From: Glaciecola sp041380235
GTDB taxonomy: Bacteria > Pseudomonadota > Gammaproteobacteria > Enterobacterales > Alteromonadaceae
NCBI RefSeq assembly: GCF_041380235.1
Contig: NZ_JBGIYY010000001.1
Location: 324,004 to 388,003 of the forward strand
Reading direction: 5' to 3'
DNA length: 64,000 bases
This document shows, piece after piece, positions 9,943-17,421 of the stretch. Position 1 is the first letter of the stretch. Every line of letters begins with the position of its first letter. The translations under genes and the position numbers were made by a program. The notes under the pieces are model-generated. The model did not search any database and was not told where the DNA came from. It was given only the letters and a program-made list of their open reading frames with translations.

Positions 9943-9979
9943 TAAATAAAGGCATCAGGATGATGATGAGATAAATACA

Positions 9980-9993
9980 TTGATCTTGATCAG
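9980..9993. promoter_or_regulatory. FNR-box-like site (proximal)
   Basis: TTGATCTTGATCAG matches TTGAT-N4-ATCAA at 9 of 10 defined bases. If used as a class II activator site centred at -41.5, transcription would start near 10028, leaving a short leader before the ATG at 10055. This suggests oxygen-responsive control of the small gene that follows. Confidence 0.5.
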
Positions 9994-10054
9994 TTTAATT
10001 TTTACACACTCTGCAACAATAGCCTTGTAAACAATCAACAAGGCAGAAAATATT

Positions 10055-10177
10055 ATGTTAGACCTACTATTAAATGATCCGGTAGCCTGGGGTTCACTAG
10101 GCGGTATTCTCGTAGTTTGCGCAATATGTGCATATTTTGTGTATTTGTTTGTGCATAACGTTCATGAAGATAAATAA
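10055..10177 (+). CDS. Small single-pass membrane protein (DUF3149-like)
   Basis: A 40-residue protein beginning MLDLLLNDPVAWGS, then one hydrophobic helix (about residues 15-33) and a charged tail (HNVHEDK). The DPVAWGSL start followed by one transmembrane helix resembles the DUF3149 family of tiny proteobacterial membrane proteins; the family call is from memory of its pattern. The gene has its own upstream region with two FNR-like sites and a strong hairpin 10 bp after the stop, so it appears to be a real monocistronic gene. Its role is unknown. Confidence 0.65.
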   Translation: MLDLLLNDPVAWGSLGGILVVCAICAYFVYLFVHNVHEDK

Positions 10178-10187
10178 AGCATGCAAA

Positions 10188-10213
10188 GGTGCTAAATAAA
10201 CGTATTTAGCACC
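10188..10213. terminator. Terminator after the 40-residue membrane protein gene
   Basis: Perfect 11-bp inverted repeat GGTGCTAAATA / TATTTAGCACC with an AACG loop. A second outer repeat (GCATG / CATGC) flanks it. It is placed 10 bp after the stop codon. Confidence 0.75.
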
Positions 10214-10280
10214 CATGCTGTTTATATTGGCAGTGCCATCCGGTACATAAGATTTACGGTCAATCAATCTTGAGTGTTGA

Positions 10281-11228
10281 CTAGCGGTCCCACTCGGCAA
10301 CGGGATGGCTATCTAGCTCATAATAGCGAAACCAGTCATATTTTGTTTTCATCGGATACTGATTCAGTGCTTTATTGCCGCCGAATTCATTCTGAATTTT
10401 ATCGTTAGGAATCCAAAAGTTCATGATAATTTTGGTTGGATTGTCAGGGATAGGCGTCGCGTTTTGTTGCGGGCCAACACACTCAGGCTGACAATCTATA
10501 TCAGCTTGCGATAGGGTTTTGACTAGCTCACCATCAACATACCAGCGAATGGCATCAGGAACCCACTCAATCGCAAATACGCGCCATTCATCGACGGGCC
10601 CAACGGTCACTTTATCTTCCCAAGCGCCATAAGCTCGAGTTCTCCACCATTCCCAAGTATTTTTACCGTAGATTAGGTTTGCTTGGAATTTGTCTGGGCG
10701 TCCACCTTCTAGTTCGATGTCAATTTCTTCCCACTCTTGAATACCTTCATCGGGCGCATTAGCATCAAAATCATTCACGTATGTAAATAGTGAAGAGATA
10801 TAGCCCGAAGCGCTTTTTCGGCTTGGCGCCTTCATGCGTGTTTCGATTCGTCCATAGCGTACTTCATTGCTTAAATAGGTGCGAAGCTCACCGCAAGAAT
10901 AGTCGTAATCACCTTTTTGCTGTTGATGATCCTCAGACCAACTCTCTGCGATAGGTTCTTCGCGAATTACTAACTCAAGGATACCATCAACAATTTGAAC
11001 ACCTTGTGGTTGAAATCGACAAACCGATTCGCCGCCGACGGCTCCGTCACCTTTGCTCCAAATTTTTGGATTAAATTCATCAAAACGTTCGTCTAGCACT
11101 AAGGTGAAGCCCTCGTATTCACCCGTGTACCCCTCAAATGCCACAATATCTTGATCCTTTGGACTTAGCGCGAAAGCGGCGAACATCATTAGAGATATCA
11201 GTACTGATAGAGTGATAAGTATCTTCAT
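10281..11228 (-). CDS. Glycoside hydrolase family 16 (beta-glucanase-like), secreted
   Basis: Probably cleaves a beta-1,3 or mixed-linkage glucan, or a related marine polysaccharide, outside the cytoplasm. The catalytic signature EEIDIELEG carries the nucleophile and acid/base glutamates of GH16 (E-x-D-x-E). Conserved flanking segments include YGRIETRMKAPSRKSASGY before it and EWVPDAIRWYVDGELV after it. The N-terminus MKILITLSVLISLMMFAAFA is a signal peptide. ATG 11228 was chosen because GGGG lies 7 bases upstream and it starts the signal peptide; the open frame reaches 11309. No carbohydrate-binding module is visible. The exact substrate cannot be fixed. Confidence 0.88.
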   Translation of the reverse strand: MKILITLSVLISLMMFAAFALSPKDQDIVAFEGYTGEYEGFTLVLDERFDEFNPKIWSKGDGAVGGESVCRFQPQGVQIVDGILELVIREEPIAESWSEDHQQQKGDYDYSCGELRTYLSNEVRYGRIETRMKAPSRKSASGYISSLFTYVNDFDANAPDEGIQEWEEIDIELEGGRPDKFQANLIYGKNTWEWWRTRAYGAWEDKVTVGPVDEWRVFAIEWVPDAIRWYVDGELVKTLSQADIDCQPECVGPQQNATPIPDNPTKIIMNFWIPNDKIQNEFGGNKALNQYPMKTKYDWFRYYELDSHPVAEWDR

Positions 11229-11357
11229 TTGTGACCCCAAAGTGCAAAACAGCTTATATTCTGTGTTTAATATTACGTTAAAAAAAAGATTCAGTTCAAG
11301 TAAAAGCACCGGTTTTGCGATATTGCATGCATAACAGCATGGCTTACATAGCGAAAG

Positions 11358-11906
11358 TTAAGGCTGCAGTTGCTCGCAATTTATCAATACTAATAAAGCG
11401 CCTTTTCCTCCCCATTCAAGAGTTGCTTGATGAAACCCTAAAACCTCAGGGTGCTGAACTAAGTAATTGGGGACTTTTTGTTTCAGCACACCGCCGCTTA
11501 CACCATGTATTACCTGAATACACTCATAGCTCTTGCGCATCGCTTCATCAATTGCCGCAGCGAGTTCCAACTTAGTCTGTTCACTGTTAAGGCCATGCAA
11601 GTCTAAGATCAGTTCTGGTGCAATTTGTCCACGTTTGAGGCGTTTAATGCCTTGATCTGCGTTGGTCCCAGGTCGCACATATTTGAGCTTTTTCATTGGA
11701 TCAAAATAAGCTTCAAAACCGTCCGAAAATTCAAAGCTAGCATTTTGTTGCTTGCGTTCGCGCTGGGCTTTTTTAGATGGGCTTTTATTTAACGAGCGGC
11801 GTTCTTTTGGATCTTGAACAAATTGGTTATGAATGAGTGGCTTTGCATCAGCAAATAATTCTGTAAATGGAACACTTTGTGAAGTGGTGCTTGCTTTTTT
11901 TACCAT
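11358..11906 (-). CDS. smrB: Smr-domain endonuclease SmrB (ribosome rescue)
   Basis: SmrB cuts mRNA at collided ribosomes. The Smr domain occupies roughly residues 95-180, with ILDLHGLNSEQTK and IHGVSGGVLKQKVPNYLVQH; in the E. coli protein the second motif reads HGHGKHVLK, so the glycine pattern is altered here. The N-terminal extension (residues 1-90) is basic and fits the ribosome-binding region. Length 182, as in relatives. It is divergent from prmB, the same arrangement as smrB/prmB in E. coli, which supports the name. Confidence 0.9.
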   Translation of the reverse strand: MVKKASTTSQSVPFTELFADAKPLIHNQFVQDPKERRSLNKSPSKKAQRERKQQNASFEFSDGFEAYFDPMKKLKYVRPGTNADQGIKRLKRGQIAPELILDLHGLNSEQTKLELAAAIDEAMRKSYECIQVIHGVSGGVLKQKVPNYLVQHPEVLGFHQATLEWGGKGALLVLINCEQLQP

Positions 11907-12045
11907 CTTTTCAAAATATCAGCGAAATTCAAATCAATAATGCGTATTATACTGCCATAAAATCAATCGTAACGCATACATGGATTCAGCTCTGTGGCTG
12001 GTTTTTGTACATTTGGTCGTTCTTTTTGAATAAATGGTATAGGTC

Positions 12046-12993
12046 ATGCAAACCGACAATCAACAGTCCGAAACTCAGGCTTTAGTGACAATAGGGGATT
12101 GGATACGCTATACGATGAGTGAGTGCCATCGTAACGATGTGTATCTAGGTCACGGCACAGATAACATCTGGGATGAAGCTGAGCATTTGGTGTTTCAAGC
12201 CTTAGACCTGCCATTGCTGAGCTCGGCGGCACAAAAGGCTGTGATTTACCAAAGTCATTTACTTCCGAGTGAATGCGACAAACTTGAGCATTGGGTAAAT
12301 CTGCGTGCCCATCACGCAAAGCCCTTGCCCTACATTAGTAATGTGGCATGGTTTGCGCAAATGCCTTTTTATGTTGACGAGCGTGTGCTGATTCCGCGCT
12401 CGCCTTTTGCCGAGCTAATAGAAAAACGTTTTGCACCTTTTTTGCCGAAGCATTTTGCTCCTTCCCATATCTTAGACATGTGTAGCGGAAGCGGATGTAT
12501 TGCGATCGTATTGGCAAAAGCTTTTGAAGAGGCTGCCGTAGACGCCGTTGATATTGATATGGACGCCCTAGAGGTGGCTTCTATGAATATTGCAAATTAT
12601 CAGCTTGAAGAGCGCGTGTACCCGATACAATCAGATGTATATCATGAATTGGCTGGGCAGCAGTACGATTTGATTATCGCTAATCCACCGTATGTCGACG
12701 CCCAAGACATGGCAGACTTACCGCAAGAGTATCATCATGAGCCGGAGCACGCTTTGGCATCAGGCGCAGATGGTTTAGACTTAAGCATGAAAATTGTTAC
12801 GCGGGCGGTTGAACATTTATGTGATGACGGTTGGTTATTTGTAGAGGTAGGCAACAGCGAAGTGAATTTTGCATCGCGCTTTAACGACCTTCAGGTTACT
12901 TGGGTAGAGCTAGAGCAGGGCGGCAGCGGCATTTTTGCGATAAGTAAAGCGCAACTGTTAGCGCAACAAGATATCTTAGATGAATTGGAGTAA
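12046..12993 (+). CDS. prmB: Ribosomal protein uL3 glutamine methyltransferase
   Basis: S-adenosylmethionine-dependent N5-methylation of a glutamine of ribosomal protein L3. The Rossmann fold starts with ILDMCSGSGCIAIVLAK (about residue 145), and the NPPY motif (IIANPPYVDAQDM), which holds the glutamine side chain, identifies the PrmB/PrmC group. Position next to aroC and opposite smrB separates PrmB from PrmC. 315 residues. It is followed 8 bp later by aroC, so the two form an operon. Confidence 0.95.
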   Translation: MQTDNQQSETQALVTIGDWIRYTMSECHRNDVYLGHGTDNIWDEAEHLVFQALDLPLLSSAAQKAVIYQSHLLPSECDKLEHWVNLRAHHAKPLPYISNVAWFAQMPFYVDERVLIPRSPFAELIEKRFAPFLPKHFAPSHILDMCSGSGCIAIVLAKAFEEAAVDAVDIDMDALEVASMNIANYQLEERVYPIQSDVYHELAGQQYDLIIANPPYVDAQDMADLPQEYHHEPEHALASGADGLDLSMKIVTRAVEHLCDDGWLFVEVGNSEVNFASRFNDLQVTWVELEQGGSGIFAISKAQLLAQQDILDELE

Positions 12994-13001
12994 ATAGTAG
13001 A

Positions 13002-14102
13002 ATGTCGGGAAATACCTTTGGAAAAATCTTTGCAGTAACGACATTTGGTGAAAGCCATGGTATCGCCATTGGCGGTGTTGTTGATGGTTGCCCTCCGGGC
13101 CTAGAGCTCAATGAGGAAGACCTGCAGGGTGATTTAGATAGACGAAAGCCCGGCACTTCACGATATACGACCGCTCGCAGAGAAGAAGATGAGGTAAAGA
13201 TACTTTCTGGTGTATTTGAAGGTAAAACAACAGGCACTAGCATTGGCCTACTGATCAATAATACAGACCAACGTAGCCAAGACTATTCTAAAATCAAAGA
13301 CGCTTTTAGGCCCGGCCATGCAGATTATACCTATCAACAAAAATTTGGCTTTCGTGACCATCGTGGCGGCGGTCGCTCTTCTGCACGCGAGACAGCGGTG
13401 CGGGTTGCTGCTGGCGGAATTGCCAAAAAGTATTTAAAACAGACCTATGGCATAGAAATAAGAGGATATCTGTCGCAACTTGGACCGATTGGAATAGATA
13501 GTGTTGATCATGATATTACCAATACCAATCCATTTTTTTGCCCTGATGCGTCAAAGCTAGAAGCCCTTGATGCCTATATGCGCGATTTGAAAAAAGAAGG
13601 CAATTCCATTGGTGCGAAGGTCAGTGTGTCGGCAGTCAATGTACCGGTAGGCCTAGGGGAACCAGTATTTGACCGTTTAGACGCAGACATTGCACATGCA
13701 ATGATGGGTATTAATGCTGTAAAAGGCGTCGAAGTTGGAGATGGTTTTGATGTAATCACCCAGAAAGGTACTGATCATCGTGACCAAATGTCGCCTGATG
13801 GTTTTCACACTAACCATAGCGGTGGGGTTCTAGGCGGTATTTCTACTGGGCAAGAGATTCTTGTGCATATGGCATTAAAACCTACCTCGAGTATTTCTAT
13901 TTCTGGGGAAACCATTGATGCTCAGGGCAACCCGGCGGAAATCATCACGAAAGGCAGACACGATCCTTGTGTGGGAATTCGTGCAGTACCGATAGCAGAA
14001 GCGATGCTAGCGCTGGTATTAATGGATCATTTATTGCGTCATCGGGCACAAAATACTGGCATTGTATCGCCGACACCTGTGATACCAGGCCAGCGAAAAT
14101 AG
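13002..14102 (+). CDS. aroC: Chorismate synthase
   Basis: Converts 5-enolpyruvylshikimate-3-phosphate to chorismate with reduced FMN, the last common step of aromatic amino acid synthesis. The protein is 366 residues. Signatures GESHGIAIGGVVDGCPPG at the N-terminus, FRPGHADYTYQQKFG, and RGGGRSSARETA are all present. Co-transcribed with prmB and ended by a hairpin shared with the convergent sodB. Confidence 0.97.
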   Translation: MSGNTFGKIFAVTTFGESHGIAIGGVVDGCPPGLELNEEDLQGDLDRRKPGTSRYTTARREEDEVKILSGVFEGKTTGTSIGLLINNTDQRSQDYSKIKDAFRPGHADYTYQQKFGFRDHRGGGRSSARETAVRVAAGGIAKKYLKQTYGIEIRGYLSQLGPIGIDSVDHDITNTNPFFCPDASKLEALDAYMRDLKKEGNSIGAKVSVSAVNVPVGLGEPVFDRLDADIAHAMMGINAVKGVEVGDGFDVITQKGTDHRDQMSPDGFHTNHSGGVLGGISTGQEILVHMALKPTSSISISGETIDAQGNPAEIITKGRHDPCVGIRAVPIAEAMLALVLMDHLLRHRAQNTGIVSPTPVIPGQRK

Positions 14103-14110
14103 CCTATAAA

Positions 14111-14136
14111 AAAAACCAGCGTATGCTGGGTTTTTA
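14111..14136. terminator. Bidirectional terminator between aroC and sodB
   Basis: Stem CCAGC / GCTGG with a GTAT loop, preceded by an A run and followed by five T. It sits between convergent aroC and sodB, so it can serve both strands. Confidence 0.75.
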
Positions 14137-14157
14137 ATATCTTGCGAAGAATCTCGC

Positions 14158-14739
14158 TTACGCGAAGTTGCTCGAGGCAAAATCCCAATTTGCTAGTGCC
14201 CAAAAACCTTCAAGGTAGTTTGGACGCACATTACGGTAATCGATGTAGTAAGCGTGCTCCCACAAATCTACTGTAAGCAGCGGTGTAAGACCATCTTCGG
14301 TGATCGGAGTACCGGCGTTGCTGGTATTGACGATGTCTAAACCGCCATCAGCAGTTTTGACTAACCAAGTCCAGCTAGCGCCAAAGTTATTTACTGCTTT
14401 GTCGTTAAATGCCGCTTTAAACTCTGCATAAGAACCCCACTTCGCACTAATAGCGTCAGCAAGTGCGCCACTTGGCTCACCGCCACCATTCGGGCTCAGG
14501 CTGTTCCAATAAAAAGTATGATTCCATACTTGAGCAGCGTTGTTAAATACACCACCATCGCTACTTTTTACAATTTCTTCCAGTGATTTGTTCGCTAAAT
14601 CTGTTCCTTCGATCAAACCATTTAACTTCGTAACATAGGTTGCATGATGCTTGCCGTGATGAAAATCCAGCGTCTCTGCTGAGATGTGTGGTTCGAGTGC
14701 ATTCTTTTCGTACGGAAGCGCCGGTAATTCAAAAGCCAT
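14158..14739 (-). CDS. sodB: Superoxide dismutase, iron type
   Basis: Converts superoxide to oxygen and peroxide in the cytoplasm. At 193 residues it matches FeSOD. Metal ligands can be read in LDFHHGKHHATYV (first His), QVWNHTFYWN (second His) and LWEHAYYIDY (Asp/His pair, read with the preceding Asp in VDLWEH). FNNAAQVWNHTFYW is the FeSOD-type version. Divergent from grxD with a 238-bp shared intergenic region. Confidence 0.97.
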   Translation of the reverse strand: MAFELPALPYEKNALEPHISAETLDFHHGKHHATYVTKLNGLIEGTDLANKSLEEIVKSSDGGVFNNAAQVWNHTFYWNSLSPNGGGEPSGALADAISAKWGSYAEFKAAFNDKAVNNFGASWTWLVKTADGGLDIVNTSNAGTPITEDGLTPLLTVDLWEHAYYIDYRNVRPNYLEGFWALANWDFASSNFA

Positions 14740-14977
14740 GTGTATTCTCCATTGTGTTTTTAGATATAGTTTGTATTTGAGGGCAAAATTTAAAATTTAA
14801 ACCTTTTGCAGACAAAAACTAAAATAACTTGATCAGTCAGTGTAGTTATTTCGTATTTTACGCCAAACAAGATCACACTTATTTATGTTTTGGTATGAAA
14901 TAAACACATACATCGCTTGATATTACTTAGCTTCACCCATACCCTTTATACAATGCAAATTACCAAACGGTTGAAAC

Positions 14978-15313
14978 ATGGAAACGATAGATAAAATTAA
15001 AGAACAAATCAGTGAAAACCCGATCCTTCTTTACATGAAAGGATCGCCAAAACTGCCCAACTGCGGATTCTCTGCTCAGGCAACGCAAGCTTTGATGTCT
15101 TGCGGCGAGCAATTTGCTTACGTAGATATTCTACAAAATCCTGACATTCGTGCAGAATTGCCGAAGTATGCCGATTGGCCAACGTTTCCCCAGCTCTGGG
15201 TAAAAGGCGAATTGATTGGCGGCTGCGATATTATTCTAGAAATGTTTCAACAGGGCGAACTACAAACCCTGATTAAAGAAGCAGTAGGTGGCGATAGCGC
15301 AAAGCAAGAGTAG
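14978..15313 (+). CDS. grxD: Monothiol glutaredoxin, CGFS type
   Basis: Binds a [2Fe-2S] cluster with glutathione and acts in iron-sulfur cluster transfer. The CGFS active site is in LPNCGFSAQATQAL, with the TP-loop region equivalent (WPTFPQLWVKGELIGG) and the GG motif for glutathione (GGCDII). 111 residues. Its neighbours sodB, bfd and rnt form an iron and redox group. A strong terminator follows. Confidence 0.96.
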   Translation: METIDKIKEQISENPILLYMKGSPKLPNCGFSAQATQALMSCGEQFAYVDILQNPDIRAELPKYADWPTFPQLWVKGELIGGCDIILEMFQQGELQTLIKEAVGGDSAKQE

Positions 15314-15332
15314 GGCTGTCACTATAGATACT

Positions 15333-15365
15333 AAAAGGCCGAAGCAATAAGCTTCGGCCTTTTTT
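15333..15365 (+). terminator. Rho-independent terminator of grxD
   Basis: Stem AAGGCCGAAGC / GCTTCGGCCTT with an AATAA loop, then a run of T. The mirrored A tract also allows termination of bfd transcripts coming from the other side. Confidence 0.9.
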
Positions 15366-15400
15366 GTGTTTCAACACAATTGGACAGGACGTTAAGTTAA

Positions 15401-15595
15401 CTAACCGACGTCTTTGAATAAACTCTCGTCAATGATCGTCTGGTCAATAATCGAGACGGCCATATCAATGCATGTGCCGCACTGAGAGCCCACACCCAAT
15501 TGATTTTTTAAGTCGCGAATATTGCCGACGCTATTACTACGTACAGCATTTTCAATTTGCTTATCGGTTATGCCGTGGCACATACAAACAAACAT
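15401..15595 (-). CDS. bfd: Bacterioferritin-associated ferredoxin
   Basis: A 64-residue [2Fe-2S] protein that passes electrons to bacterioferritin to release stored iron under iron limitation. The four ligands are in the typical spacing: CMC at residues 4-6 and CGTC at about 39-42. No bfr gene is in the window. A Fur-like palindrome lies just upstream, fitting iron-starvation induction. Confidence 0.92.
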   Translation of the reverse strand: MFVCMCHGITDKQIENAVRSNSVGNIRDLKNQLGVGSQCGTCIDMAVSIIDQTIIDESLFKDVG

Positions 15596-15621
15596 TGGCG
15601 TCCTTATTTAATAACAGTGCA

Positions 15622-15640
15622 AATGATAATAATTGTTATT
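15622..15640. promoter_or_regulatory. Fur-box-like operator upstream of bfd
   Basis: TGATAAT-A-ATTGTTA (core at 15624-15638) matches the 7-1-7 Fur consensus TGATAAT-N-ATTATCA at 12 of 14 bases; the wider 9-1-9 palindrome matches 7 of 9 pairs. It is centred about 36 bp upstream of the bfd start codon, where a repressor would block transcription. Confidence 0.65.
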
Positions 15641-15714
15641 AAGATTAAACGCAAGCTTATTTTTATGTTCGTTTTGATTAGTAAGGGGGAAAACTCAAAA
15701 ACAGCATATACACC

Positions 15715-16353
15715 TTATTCTGGCTCTTTAGTTAAGGGCCAACCGCCTAATAATTGATAGCGGTTAACCATGTAACAGAACAGCTCTGCCGTTTTTTGCG
15801 TGTCATAGAGCGCGCTATGAGCCTCCGACGGTTTAAACTCAATACCAGCGGCCTCACAAGCTTTAATTAATACTGTTTGCCCAACAGTTAGTGCCGCAAG
15901 GCTGGTGGTGTCGAACGAAACAAAGGGATGAAACGGACTGCGTTTAATATTTTCTCTTGCTAAAGCCGCATTGACAAAGCTCTGATCAAAGGTTGCGTTG
16001 TGCGCAACAATCACACTGCGTTGACAGTCCGCTTCTTTTTGCTCTTTGCGAATATGTTTACACAATGATTTAAATACTTCGTCCTCTGGAAGGGCTCCGC
16101 GCAGTGCACAAAACGGGTCGATACCGTTAAAGTCTATTGCCGCCTTTTCAATGTTTGCGCCTTCAAAGGGTTCAACGTGCTCATGAAATACCGAATCAAT
16201 TACCAGTTCACCGCTGTGGTTCATTTTAAGCGTTATCGCGGCGATTTCTAATATGGCATCAGTTTGTGCATTAAAACCAGCGGTCTCAATATCGATCACA
16301 ACTGGAAAATATCCGCGAAAGCGTTGCGCTAACGTCGGGTTTGAATCACTCAT
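15715..16353 (-). CDS. rnt: Ribonuclease T
   Basis: A DEDD-family 3'-5' exoribonuclease that trims the 3' ends of tRNA and other stable RNAs. The Exo I motif is VVIDIETAGF, Exo II lies in IVAHNATFDQSFVNAA, and Exo III in SEAHSALYDTQKTAELF. At 212 residues it matches E. coli RNase T (215). Divergent from motY, an order also seen in vibrios. Confidence 0.94.
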   Translation of the reverse strand: MSDSNPTLAQRFRGYFPVVIDIETAGFNAQTDAILEIAAITLKMNHSGELVIDSVFHEHVEPFEGANIEKAAIDFNGIDPFCALRGALPEDEVFKSLCKHIRKEQKEADCQRSVIVAHNATFDQSFVNAALARENIKRSPFHPFVSFDTTSLAALTVGQTVLIKACEAAGIEFKPSEAHSALYDTQKTAELFCYMVNRYQLLGGWPLTKEPE

Positions 16354-16461
16354 AATTACTTAACTTGTTTCATCATAACAATAGTATGCCCAAGTTAGCC
16401 TAGGAGCGCTAAACCTTTTATTAAAAAGGCCGATAAATCCCACAAGAAACTGGGGATTAGT

Positions 16462-17340
16462 ATGCACAAAATTATTCAAAAAATAGCTACGACTGTTGTC
16501 TTATTAAGCACTGTAGCCACAAGCACGGCGGCGGTTAGGCAGTATCAAGTCGATATTGAGTCGTCTGAATGGCTACTCGCATCGCAGACACGACTCAAAT
16601 GTGAACTGAGTCATGAAATCCCAGGTTATGGAAGGGCTTCGTTTACCAGTGAAGCGTCTAAGATGCTGAATATGGAGTTTTACTTAGATATGCTGCGCTT
16701 ACCAAATCGTTACGATGTTGCCACGGTATACTCAATGCCCCCGCGTTGGATGCCTGGTGTCAGTAAACGACAAATCGCGCAAATGGATCTTCGTAAACAA
16801 TATGATGGTGATTTGCCCTCTGACTCTGCGTGGCAGATGTTAACAGAGCTAGAAAAAGGATTTTGGCCGACTATTCACTACAATGACTGGCTTAATCCTA
16901 ATGATGGTGTTGCCGTTGCGCTCAATGCGAGTCAATTTCAAGATTCATATCATGCCTTTAGTCGCTGTATTTCGAATTTGCTACCTTATAGCTTTGAAGA
17001 TATTGCCTACACTGTCTTGGCCTATAAAAAGAACAGTGCGGAGTTAACCTCTTATTCTCAGCGCAGATTAGATATGATTGGTGAATACCTTAAAGAAGAT
17101 TTAGATTTAGAGCTAGTGCTGCTTGACGGCTATACTGATAGCTATGGTGGTTCATGGAACAATGAGCAGTTATCCATTCGCCGGGCAAATGAAGTAAGAG
17201 ATTATTTTTCGGCATTGGGTCTAGATACCGACCGCATTGAAGTAGTGGGACACGGAGAAAAACGCCACTCATCGCCAAATGATACCCGCCTCGACAGAGC
17301 CAAAAATAGACGAGTTGTGGTCAGACTTGAAAAAAGCTAA
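16462..17340 (+). CDS. motY: Sodium-driven flagellar motor protein MotY
   Basis: MotY forms the periplasmic T ring that holds the PomA/PomB stator around the Na+-driven polar flagellar motor. It has a signal peptide (to about residue 23, TAA-VRQY), an N-terminal MotY-specific domain and a C-terminal OmpA-like peptidoglycan-binding domain (LVLLDGYTDSYGGSWNNEQL, then VVGHGEKRHSSPND). 292 residues, the same as Vibrio MotY. The organism is therefore expected to have a sodium-driven polar flagellum. Confidence 0.92.
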   Translation: MHKIIQKIATTVVLLSTVATSTAAVRQYQVDIESSEWLLASQTRLKCELSHEIPGYGRASFTSEASKMLNMEFYLDMLRLPNRYDVATVYSMPPRWMPGVSKRQIAQMDLRKQYDGDLPSDSAWQMLTELEKGFWPTIHYNDWLNPNDGVAVALNASQFQDSYHAFSRCISNLLPYSFEDIAYTVLAYKKNSAELTSYSQRRLDMIGEYLKEDLDLELVLLDGYTDSYGGSWNNEQLSIRRANEVRDYFSALGLDTDRIEVVGHGEKRHSSPNDTRLDRAKNRRVVVRLEKS

Positions 17341-17374
17341 GTAAGCTAAGTAGTAAGGCACTAACCAAAGTAAG

Positions 17375-17410
17375 CGATGCTAAATTTCAAGGGTTTAGTA
17401 TCGTTTTTTT
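17375..17410 (+). terminator. Terminator of motY
   Basis: Stem CGATGCTAAA / TTTAGTATCG (10 bp with one G-T pair) followed by seven T, 35 bp after the motY stop. The convergent kinase gene ends just beyond it. Confidence 0.85.
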
Positions 17411-17421
17411 GTTTTTGAACT

